NCBI RefSeq assembly: GCF_001557325.1
Contig: NZ_LSJS01000075.1
Location: 1 to 38,247, forward strand
From: Erythrobacter donghaensis
Lineage (GTDB): Bacteria; Pseudomonadota; Alphaproteobacteria; Sphingomonadales; Sphingomonadaceae
DNA: 38,247 nt
Reading direction: 5' to 3'
The position numbers were made by a program, and so were the translations under genes. Positions 8,281 to 15,247 of this stretch are shown in pieces. The notes below the pieces were generated by a model that was given only the letters and a program-made list of their open reading frames with translations, was not told where the DNA came from and searched no databases. Every line of letters starts with the position of its first letter. Positions within the stretch are counted from its first letter, which is position 1.

Positions 8281-8327
8281 GGAGCCGGCCGGCTCTCTCC
8301 CCTCTCTCCCCCTCGCCGGCCGGCTCC
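8281..8327. repeat. Perfect 13-bp inverted repeat between pirin and azoR genes
   Basis: ggagccggccggc (8281-8293) pairs exactly with gccggccggctcc (8315-8327) around a pyrimidine-rich 21-nt loop. No T-run follows on the plus strand, so it is more likely an mRNA-stabilising or processing hairpin within the operon than a terminator. Confidence 0.65.
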
Positions 8328-8361
8328 ACCCCCTCTCCACCTTCCAAAGGAGCATCCCCCA

Positions 8362-8958
8362 ATGAGCAACATTCTCTTCGTCACCGCCAGCATCCGTTCG
8401 AACGCCGAAAGCGTCTCGCGCCAGCTCGGCCAGAGCATCGTCCAGGGCCTTGCCGCCAAGACCGGCGCGGGGGTCACCACCCGCGATCTGGCCGCGAACG
8501 ACCTGCCCTATGTCAGCGCCGAGCGCTTCGCCGCGAACCTCACCCCGGCGGCCGAGCGTACCCCGGAGCAGGCCGAGCCCGCGGCCATCGCCGATACGCT
8601 GATCGCCGAATTGCAGGCCGCCGACACCATCGTCATCGCCTCGCCCGTCTACAACTTCGGCCCGCCCGCCACGCTCAAGGCCTGGGCCGATCTGGTGGCG
8701 CGTGCCGGCACCACTTTCCAGTACACCGCCAATGGCCCGGAAGGCCTGCTGGGGGGCAAGAAGGCCTACCTCGCGATTGCAAGCGGCGGCACCCCGGTCG
8801 GTGCCGACATCGACTTCATGAGCCGCTGGCTGACCTTCTTCCTCGGCTTCCTCGGGATCACCGATGTCGAAATCGTTGCGGCCGACGGCATCATGGGCGC
8901 GGGTGGCGAGGCGAAGATCGCCGCTGCCAAGGATGCCGCGCTGAAGCTTGCCGCCTGA
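8362..8958 (+). CDS. azoR: FMN-dependent NADH:quinone oxidoreductase / azoreductase
   Basis: A 198-residue flavodoxin-like protein of the AzoR (AcpD) family. It begins NILFVTASIRSNAESVSRQL, the phosphate-binding loop for FMN, and has SPVYNFGPPATLKAWAD, which packs on the isoalloxazine, and ASGGTP further on. AzoR enzymes reduce quinones and azo compounds with NADH and protect against thiol and electrophile stress. Length matches E. coli AzoR (201). A clear aaaggag site precedes the ATG by 8 nt. Middle gene of the pirin-azoR-doxX cluster. Confidence 0.88.
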   Translation: MSNILFVTASIRSNAESVSRQLGQSIVQGLAAKTGAGVTTRDLAANDLPYVSAERFAANLTPAAERTPEQAEPAAIADTLIAELQAADTIVIASPVYNFGPPATLKAWADLVARAGTTFQYTANGPEGLLGGKKAYLAIASGGTPVGADIDFMSRWLTFFLGFLGITDVEIVAADGIMGAGGEAKIAAAKDAALKLAA

Positions 8959-9061
8959 CCGGCGGCCTCATGGACGGGGGGCGGCCGACGAGGGTCGCAC
9001 CGTCCCCCGCCCACCCCTTCCTCCTCCCCTCCTCTCAACCTTCCTCCCCAGGAGAACCATC

Positions 9062-9484
9062 ATGAACGACATCACTGCTACCCTCCCGCAAGCTTCGGCT
9101 GCAACCTCGACGCAGGACGCCGTCGCGCTCGGCGCGCGGCTGCTGCTGGCCGGCCTGTTCCTGATCGCCGGCCTCGGCAAGCTGGCCGCAATCGATGGCA
9201 CAGCGGGCTACATCGCCAGCGTCGGCCTGCCCTTTGCGACCGGCATCACCTACGCCACCGTCGCGCTCGAAGTGGTCGGCGCAGGGCTGCTGATCGCGGG
9301 CTACCGCACCCGTGCGGCGGCGATCGCGCTCGGCGTGTTCAGCATCCTCGCCGCGGCGATCTTCCACGCCGATTTCGCCGACCAGATGCAGTTCACGAGC
9401 TTCCTCAAGAACCTCGCGATCGCTGGCGGCATGTTCCAGCTCGCCGCCTTCGGCCCGGGCCGCCTGTCGCTCGACCGCGGCTGA
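9062..9484 (+). CDS. DoxX family membrane protein
   Basis: A 140-residue protein with four transmembrane helices after a short soluble N-terminus of about 22 residues. The first helix contains GARLLLAGLFLIAGLGKL, the DoxX family signature; the motif AAAIFHADFADQMQF and a final FLKNLAIAGGMFQL helix also fit. DoxX proteins often act beside oxidoreductases in redox or sulfur stress; no reaction is assigned. The start follows caggag by 7 nt. Last gene of the cluster; a strong hairpin terminator follows. Confidence 0.85.
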   Translation: MNDITATLPQASAATSTQDAVALGARLLLAGLFLIAGLGKLAAIDGTAGYIASVGLPFATGITYATVALEVVGAGLLIAGYRTRAAAIALGVFSILAAAIFHADFADQMQFTSFLKNLAIAGGMFQLAAFGPGRLSLDRG

Positions 9485-9503
9485 CCTGCGCCGAACGGCA
9501 GAC

Positions 9504-9540
9504 AGGGCCGGTGCACCCAGGGGTGCGCCGGCCCTTTGCT
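9504..9540 (+). terminator. Rho-independent terminator, probably bidirectional
   Basis: agggccggtgcaccc (9504-9518) pairs with gggtgcgccggccct (9521-9535) over 15 positions with one mismatch, followed by ttgctt. It lies between the convergent DoxX gene (ends 9484) and EamA gene (ends 9543) and could serve both. Confidence 0.75.
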
Positions 9541-9542
9541 TG

Positions 9543-10445
9543 TCAGCTTTCGGGACGCACCAGCCGCGGCTTGAACAGCGTCCGGGTCGGACGGATGACG
9601 ATGATCGCCACCCCGGCCAACGCCATCGTCCCGCCGACGATCAGCGGCCAGCCGATCTCGTCGCCCGTCAGCCAGGTCCCGAAACCGATGGTGAGCAGCG
9701 GGGTGAGCAGCGTCAAAGGCACGATGAGGTTCGCGTCATAGCGCTGGAACAGCATGAAATAGGCCGAATGCCCGCCGACCGAGACGATCACCCCGGCAAA
9801 CAGCACGCAGCCCGCCACCGCGAGCGGCGCGGCCGCGACGGCGGCGATCTGCCCGGTTTCCAAGGTCAGCGTCGCGGGCAGCATGACGAGCAGCGAGGCC
9901 ACCCCCGCCCAGGCCTGCAAGCGCGCCGCGCCGATATCGAGCCGCTTGACGAAGACCGAGGCGAAGGCGCCGACGAACACGCCGGCAAAAGCAAAGCCGA
10001 GGCCCACCGGGTCGCCCGCCTCGGACGGCGCGCCGATCGCCAGGCCCACGCCGCCGAGCGCCAGCGCCATCCCGATCCCGCGCCGCCAGCGCACCTCCTC
10101 GCCCAGGAACAGGATCGCGAACAGCACGGTCAGCGGCGCGCCCGAAAGGTTGACGATCCCCACCGCCGAAGGGCTCGCGGTCTGGAGCCCGATGAATTGC
10201 AGCCCGAAGCTCCCCCCGGTGATCGCAAAGCCGATCAGCAGCACCAGCGGCAGGCGCTCGGGCCGTCCGCGCAGCAGCAGCGGCAGCAGCACCGCCACCA
10301 CCGTGGCCGAGCGCAGCACGGTGTAGAACAGCGGCGGCAGGTCGAGCGTTGCCACGGCGATCTTGCTGACCACGATGTTCATCGCCCAGGCGACATTGCA
10401 GAACAGCATGATCCCGAGCGCGGAGAGGGGGAGGTTGCCGGGCAT
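9543..10445 (-). CDS. EamA family (DMT superfamily) transporter
   Basis: A 300-residue protein with ten predicted membrane helices in two EamA repeats. The first repeat contains CNVAWAMNIVVSKIAV and ends in LTVLFAILFLGEEVRW, the second ends in LLTIGFGTWLTGDEIGWP, the usual GE motif at the end of each half. EamA exporters move small metabolites such as amino acids across the inner membrane; the substrate cannot be told from sequence. The ATG lies 4 bp after the nadE stop, so it is co-transcribed with nadE. Confidence 0.85.
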   Translation of the reverse strand: MPGNLPLSALGIMLFCNVAWAMNIVVSKIAVATLDLPPLFYTVLRSATVVAVLLPLLLRGRPERLPLVLLIGFAITGGSFGLQFIGLQTASPSAVGIVNLSGAPLTVLFAILFLGEEVRWRRGIGMALALGGVGLAIGAPSEAGDPVGLGFAFAGVFVGAFASVFVKRLDIGAARLQAWAGVASLLVMLPATLTLETGQIAAVAAAPLAVAGCVLFAGVIVSVGGHSAYFMLFQRYDANLIVPLTLLTPLLTIGFGTWLTGDEIGWPLIVGGTMALAGVAIIVIRPTRTLFKPRLVRPES

Positions 10446-10449
10446 TACA

Positions 10450-12534
10450 TCAGGGGATTGCCGCCAGAGCCTCGGCTATGTCCGCAGGCAGTCCGGCGCG
10501 CAGCTCCTCGCGCCACACGGTCGCCACTGCATCCGACGGCGCGCGCCAGTCGCCCCGCGGGGAGAGGGCTCCCGCCGAGGACACCTTCGGCCCGTTGGGC
10601 AGCGCCGAGCGCTTGAATTGCGAGAAGCCGAAGAAACGCGCGCAGAACCGGTCGAGCCAGCGGGCGATGGTGGCAAGGTCGTAGGCGTTCCTTGCGCCTG
10701 CCGGGAAGCCCGCCGGCCACATCCCCGCGCCCGCCTCCTTCCACGCATGCCAGGCGAGGAAGGCGACCTTGGAGGGGCGCTGGCCGAAGCGGATGATGTG
10801 GTGGAGGAAGAAGTCGTTCAATTCGTAAGGCCCGATCAGGCTTTCGGTCGACTGCATCTGCCCGTCGGTGCCCGGCGGCACCAGTTCGGGGCTGATCTCG
10901 GTGTCGAGCACGCCGTCCAGCACCGCGGCGCATTCCTCGCAGAACTGGCCCGTGGCGATCACCCAGCGGATGAGATACTGGATCAGCGTCTTGGGCACCC
11001 CCGCATTGACGCCGTAGTGGCTCATGTGATCGCCCACCCCGTAGGTGCACCAGCCGAGCGCCAGCTCGGAAAGGTCTCCGGTGCCGACCACGAAGCCCTT
11101 GTGCTGCCCGGCGAGGCGGAACAGGTAGTCGGTGCGCAGCCCCGCCTGCACGTTCTCGAAGGTCACGTCGTGCACCGGCTCGCCATTGGCGAAGGGATGG
11201 CCGATGTCTTCCAGCATCTTCTGCGCAGCGGGACGGATGTCGATCTCGCCCGCGGTGATCTCGAGCGCCGCCATCAGCCGGTGGGCGTTCGATTTCGTGC
11301 CCTCCGAGGTGCCGAAGCCGGGCATGGTGTAGCCGCGGATGGTGCTGCGCGGCAGGCCGAGCCGGTCGCAGGCCTTGGCGGCGACGATCAGCGCGTGGGT
11401 GCTGTCGAGCCCGCCCGAAATGCCGATCACCAGCGACTTGCTTCCGGTCGACTGCATGCGCCGCATCAGCGCATCGACCTGGATGTTGAACGCCTCGTAG
11501 CAATCCTCGTCGAGCTTTTCGGGCCGGTCGGGCACGAAGGGGAAGCGCGCGACGGGGCGCTGGAGGCCGATATCGCCCGCTGCATAGGCATGCTCGAACT
11601 CGACACGGCGGTAGGCATCCGCAGGGTTCCATGCCCACTCCGCCGCATCGGCGAAGGTCTGGTTGCGCATCCGCTCGGCGGCGAGCTTCTCGGTGTCGAT
11701 ATCGACGATGCAGAGCTCGCCGCTGCGGTCGAAGCGTTCGGACTGGGCGATCAGACTGCCCATCTCGTAGACCATGCCCTGCCCGTCCCACGAAAGGTCG
11801 GTGGTGCTCTCGCCGTGCCCGCTCGCCGAATAGACGTAGGCCGCGATGGCGCGGCTGGCCGACGAGCGCGCGTGCAGGTGCCGGTCGTCGGCGCGCCCGA
11901 TGGTGACGGGCGAGGCCGAGAGGTTGCACAGGATCAGCGCGCCGGCGAGCGCGGCCTGCATGCCCGGCGGGACGGGCGCCCAGAAATCCTCGCAGATCTC
12001 GACCCCGAAGCGGAAGCCGGGGAGATTGGCGGCGGCGAAGACGAGGTCGGTGCCGAAGGGCACCTCCTCGCCCGCAAGCGTGATCCACATGTCGGTGCAC
12101 CCGCGCCCGTGGGCGAAGTGGCGCTTCTCGTAGAACTCGCGGTAGTTGGGGAGGAAGCTTTTGGGCACCACGCCGAGGATCTGCCCCCGCGCAATCACCA
12201 CCGCGCAATTGTAGAGCTTGTCGGCGCGGCGCACCGGCGCGCCGATGACCAGCACCGGGGTGAGGTCGGCCGACCCCGCGACCACTTCTGCCAGCCCCGC
12301 CTCGACCCGCTCGATCAGCGCGTTCTGGAGCAGCAGGTCGTCGATCGCGTAGGAGGACAGCGTCAGCTCGGGGTAGACCACCAGATCGACATGCGCCGCG
12401 TGGGCATTGCGCGCCTCGGCCAGCACGCCCGCGGTGTTGAACGGGACATCGGCGGTGCGGCTGCACGGTGTCGCGGTGGCGACGCGCACGAAGCCGTGTT
12501 CGTGCATGTCGAAGAAGGGGTGGGCCTCGGTCAT
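10450..12534 (-). CDS. nadE: Glutamine-hydrolysing NAD+ synthase
   Basis: A 694-residue two-domain enzyme. The N-terminal nitrilase-type glutaminase has the Glu-Lys-Cys triad: E56 (YPELTLSS), K125 (GVVPKSFLPN) and C181 (GVEICEDFW). The C-terminal synthetase has the ATP-PPi loop SGGLDS at 373-378. It converts deamido-NAD to NAD with glutamine as nitrogen donor, and the length matches the large bacterial form known from Mycobacterium. The ATG at 12534 was chosen because it gives MTEAHPFFDMHEHGFVRVA, the normal family start; the open frame extends to 12645 without similarity. It precedes the EamA gene by 4 bp. Confidence 0.92.
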   Translation of the reverse strand: MTEAHPFFDMHEHGFVRVATATPCSRTADVPFNTAGVLAEARNAHAAHVDLVVYPELTLSSYAIDDLLLQNALIERVEAGLAEVVAGSADLTPVLVIGAPVRRADKLYNCAVVIARGQILGVVPKSFLPNYREFYEKRHFAHGRGCTDMWITLAGEEVPFGTDLVFAAANLPGFRFGVEICEDFWAPVPPGMQAALAGALILCNLSASPVTIGRADDRHLHARSSASRAIAAYVYSASGHGESTTDLSWDGQGMVYEMGSLIAQSERFDRSGELCIVDIDTEKLAAERMRNQTFADAAEWAWNPADAYRRVEFEHAYAAGDIGLQRPVARFPFVPDRPEKLDEDCYEAFNIQVDALMRRMQSTGSKSLVIGISGGLDSTHALIVAAKACDRLGLPRSTIRGYTMPGFGTSEGTKSNAHRLMAALEITAGEIDIRPAAQKMLEDIGHPFANGEPVHDVTFENVQAGLRTDYLFRLAGQHKGFVVGTGDLSELALGWCTYGVGDHMSHYGVNAGVPKTLIQYLIRWVIATGQFCEECAAVLDGVLDTEISPELVPPGTDGQMQSTESLIGPYELNDFFLHHIIRFGQRPSKVAFLAWHAWKEAGAGMWPAGFPAGARNAYDLATIARWLDRFCARFFGFSQFKRSALPNGPKVSSAGALSPRGDWRAPSDAVATVWREELRAGLPADIAEALAAIP

Positions 12535-12586
12535 CGCTGCGGCATCTCCTGCTGGGCGCGGGCATAACGCGCGTGTCCCGCGCTGC

Positions 12587-13606
12587 CTAGCTCTGCACGC
12601 CGCCCAGATAGTCGCCCGCGCTACCGCATTCTTCCAGAAAGGCAATGAGGCCCCGCTCGGCCCGGCTGAGCCAGCGGGTCTGGCGCGGCAGCTTCAGCCC
12701 CCGGCGCCATTCCTCCTGCCCCTCGATCCGCGCGATCAGCGCGGGGTGGATATAGGACTTGCGCGCGATCGCGGGGGTGTTGCCGAGGTGCTCGGCGACG
12801 TGTTCGAGCATCTCGCCCAGCTTCACCCGCCCCTCGCCGGTCGCAAGCCGCTCGAAGGCGAGGCTGCTCGCGTGGAAGGTGCGGAAGTGCTTGGCGGTGA
12901 AATCTTCGCCCATGGTCTCGCGCAGGTAGGCGTTGACGTCCCCGGCAGTGACGGGGCGCACGGTGCCCTCGTCGTCCGCGTAGCGGAACAGGTGATCGCC
13001 CGCTTCCTCCTCCAGCTCCTCCATCCGCCGCACGGCCTCGGCAAGGTCTGCGTCCTCGACCTCAAGATCGTGCTCCTTCCCGCCCTTGCCGACAAAATGC
13101 AGCGCGAGCTTGCGGCGGCCGATCTCGGCATGGTGGCTGAGCAGGGTGGTCGCGCCGTAGCTGTCATTGGTGCGGGCGTAATGCGCATTGCCGATCCGGA
13201 TCGCCGAGAGGTCGAGCAGCCGCACGACCGCCGCCAGCGCCGTCTCGCGCGGCACGCCGCGCCCGGATAGATCTTCCTCCACCCGCTTGCGCACCAGCGG
13301 CAGGCGCCGGCCGAAGGCGGCGCAGGCGTCGTATTTGGCGCTCTCCTGGGCGCTGCGGAAATCGGGGTGATAGCGGTACTGCTTGCGCCCCGCATCATCG
13401 TAGCCGGTGGCGAGGATGTGGCCGTTCTCGGCCGGGCAGAACCACGCGTCGGTATAGGCGGGCGGCAGCGCGATGGCATTGAGCCGCCGCTTCTCGCGCG
13501 GATCGCGGATCAGATTGCCCGAAGGATCGTGATAGGCCCAGCCCTTCCCCGCCCGCCGCCGGGTGATCCCGGGCAGGCTGTCGTCAACATAGACAAGCTT
13601 TTCCAT
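12587..13606 (-). CDS. DNA topoisomerase IB (poxvirus/Deinococcus type)
   Basis: A 339-residue type IB topoisomerase. The nucleophile is Tyr 285 in NTPAIARKSYIHP. Other likely active-site residues are R137 (AIRIGN), a Lys in FVGKGGKEHD, and R242 (KHFRTFH). The position that is His in vaccinia enzyme is Asn 276 here, as in other bacterial members. The N-terminal domain (1-90) has the conserved PPAYTDAWFCP and GRKQYRYHPDF. It relaxes supercoils through a 3'-phosphotyrosine bond. The ATG at 13606 gives the family start MEKLVYVDDSLPG. The gene ends 52 bp before nadE begins and is divergent from the GST gene. Confidence 0.92.
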   Translation of the reverse strand: MEKLVYVDDSLPGITRRRAGKGWAYHDPSGNLIRDPREKRRLNAIALPPAYTDAWFCPAENGHILATGYDDAGRKQYRYHPDFRSAQESAKYDACAAFGRRLPLVRKRVEEDLSGRGVPRETALAAVVRLLDLSAIRIGNAHYARTNDSYGATTLLSHHAEIGRRKLALHFVGKGGKEHDLEVEDADLAEAVRRMEELEEEAGDHLFRYADDEGTVRPVTAGDVNAYLRETMGEDFTAKHFRTFHASSLAFERLATGEGRVKLGEMLEHVAEHLGNTPAIARKSYIHPALIARIEGQEEWRRGLKLPRQTRWLSRAERGLIAFLEECGSAGDYLGGVQS

Positions 13607-13723
13607 GGACAAGCGAAATGCGCGCTGGCGCAGGAATGTTCCATCTTGAACCGCGCCCCTGCGCGCGCCAGCTTGGCTGTCACGACGGCGCGCACCGGTG
13701 CTGCGCCAGAAGGAGAGTTTGCC

Positions 13724-14599
13724 ATGGCAGATGCCACCTATACCCCGCCCGCCGTCTGGAGCGCCGACACCGTCTCGGGCGGCCGCTTCGCCAGCATCAA
13801 CCGCCCGACCGCGGGCGCGCGCGAGGACAAGGCGCTGCCCGAAGGCGACAACCCCTTCCAGCTCTATTCGCTCGCGACGCCCAACGGGGTGAAGGCGACG
13901 ATCATGCTCGAGGAATTGCTCGAAGCCGGGCACACGGGTGCCGAATATGACGCCTGGACGATCAACATCGGCGAAGGCGAGCAGTTCACCAGCGGCTTTG
14001 TCGGCGTGAACCCCAACTCGAAGATCCCCGCCCTGCTCGACAAGAGCGATCCCGCCGCGCCCTTCCGCGTATTCGAAAGCGGCGCGATCCTCGTCCACCT
14101 GGCCGAGAAGTTCGGGATTTTCCTCCCCATCGATCCCGCCAAGCGCGCCGAGGTGCTGAGCTGGGTGTTCTGGCAGGTCGCCAGCGGGCCGTTCATCGGC
14201 GGCGGCTTCGGCCATTTCTACGCCTATGCGCCCGAGAAGTACGAATACCCCATCAACCGCTACGCGATGGAAACCAAGCGGATCTTCGACGTCGCCGACA
14301 AGCGGCTGGCCGAGAGCCGCTTCCTTGCCGGTGACGAATTCACTCTCGCCGACATCGCCAACTTCCCCTGGCTCGCGCCCTTCGTGGCGGGGCAGATCTA
14401 CAACGACGCCAAGACCTTCCTGAGCATCGACGAATACACCAACGTCGCCCGCTGGGTGGCGGAGATCGGCGCGCGGCCCGCAGTCCAGCGCGGGCGGATC
14501 GTCAACAAGGTGTGGGGCGAGGAGGACACCCAGCTGCGCGAGCGCCACTCGGCGGCCGATTTCGCAGGCAAGCGCCTGGTGACCAGTCCTCCCGTCTGA
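13724..14599 (+). CDS. yghU: YghU-type glutathione S-transferase / disulfide-bond oxidoreductase
   Basis: A 291-residue GST of the Nu class. It has the extended N-terminus typical of YghU (FASINRPTAGARED), then a thioredoxin-like domain (about 45-130, QLYSLATPNGVKATIMLEEL, NPNSKIPALLD, FESGAILVHLAEKFG) and an all-helical C-terminal domain (GDEFTLADIANFPWLAP). E. coli YghU binds two glutathiones and reduces disulfides. A clear aaggagag site lies 8 nt before the ATG at 13724; the longer open frame upstream is antisense to topoisomerase. It is the last chromosomal gene before the tRNA used as integration site. Confidence 0.9.
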   Translation: MADATYTPPAVWSADTVSGGRFASINRPTAGAREDKALPEGDNPFQLYSLATPNGVKATIMLEELLEAGHTGAEYDAWTINIGEGEQFTSGFVGVNPNSKIPALLDKSDPAAPFRVFESGAILVHLAEKFGIFLPIDPAKRAEVLSWVFWQVASGPFIGGGFGHFYAYAPEKYEYPINRYAMETKRIFDVADKRLAESRFLAGDEFTLADIANFPWLAPFVAGQIYNDAKTFLSIDEYTNVARWVAEIGARPAVQRGRIVNKVWGEEDTQLRERHSAADFAGKRLVTSPPV

Positions 14600-14607
14600 C
14601 CGGGCCG

Positions 14608-14640
14608 AAGGGGGCGAAGATTACCCGCCATCGCCCCCTT
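14608..14640 (+). terminator. Hairpin after the GST gene
   Basis: aagggggcga (14608-14617) pairs with tcgccccctt (14631-14640) over 10 bp with a 13-nt loop. The T-tail is short (two T), so efficiency is uncertain. Confidence 0.5.
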
Positions 14641-14666
14641 CACATCCTGATTTCAGCCGCTATAGG
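14639..14666 (+). promoter_or_regulatory. Likely promoter of tRNA-Gln
   Basis: ttcaca (14639-14644) and tatagg (14661-14666) are separated by 16 bp, and the tRNA begins 13 bp after the -10 box. Spacing and position fit a sigma-70 tRNA promoter. Confidence 0.45.
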
Positions 14667-14679
14667 ACGCGCCTCTTGC

Positions 14680-14754
14680 TGGGGCGTAGCCAAGCGGTAA
14701 GGCAGCGGTTTTTGGTACCGCCATGCGAAGGTTCGAATCCTTCCGCCCCAGCCA
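14680..14754 (+). tRNA. tRNA-Gln (anticodon TTG)
   Basis: A 75-nt tRNA with acceptor arms tggggcg and cgcccca, discriminator G and an encoded CCA. The anticodon stem gcggt/accgc holds the loop tttttggta-like sequence with TTG, and the T arm reads gaaggttcgaatccttc. The last part (14737-14754) is the left copy of a 19-bp direct repeat whose partner lies 22.7 kb away, so this tRNA served as integration site. Confidence 0.95.
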
Positions 14755-14755
14755 G
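14737..14755 (+). repeat. attL: 19-bp direct repeat at the tRNA-Gln 3' end
   Basis: atccttccgccccagccag, covering the end of the T arm, the acceptor strand, CCA and one base beyond. An identical 19-mer lies at 37460-37478 in the same orientation. Flanking bases differ on both sides (a/t before, a/t after), so 19 bp is the exact length. Confidence 0.85.
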
Positions 14756-15247
14756 AAAATTCTTCAGATTAAAGCACGGGAAATTGATTAGATTTTCCTG
14801 CGAGCCAAAACCCCGTGGCACCATGCTGTGGTGCCATCTCGTGGTCTCAATCTCAGCATCATGATTCTAGCCGATTTCGGGCGCAAGGCGGCCGCTGGAT
14901 GTGGACAGCTTTTCCACTGGCATGTGCACAGCCTTCAAACCATCGGCCCGTGCCATGATTGCGGATCAGCTTGATCTCATCCGCGGGGCGATCCCGCTGA
15001 CCGACAGACCGGCAATCTTGTAGCGGACATTCCGGATCAGCGATGGACAAGCGGCATAGGCACGTTGCCGTTGCGTCGCCTCAGGGATTTCATGATCGGC
15101 CAACCTCGGCACGATCACGGGCTTCAATCAGGCCGACCCATTCACCTCGAGAGCCGGTCTTGGCACCAATCCTAATGCAGGAGAGTGCGGGTCGGGATTG
15201 CCCTTGCAACTCTCGGGAGTGACAGAAGCCGGAGCGGGAGCTGATCA
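14755..15247. other. Gene-free left end of the island
   Basis: About 490 bp without a convincing gene. The first 60 bp are A+T-rich (aaattcttcagattaaagc, ttgattagattttcc), unlike the surroundings. Short frames on both strands show no family similarity I recognise. It may hold the recombinase binding region of the former element. Confidence 0.4.

Noticed and set aside
10363..12567. A 734-codon plus-strand frame across nadE.
   Set aside because: It is antisense to nadE, whose catalytic residues are all intact, and has no family features.
14859..15050. A 63-codon minus-strand frame near attL, considered as an integrase remnant.
   Set aside because: No recombinase motif such as R-HxxR-Y and no arm-domain pattern.
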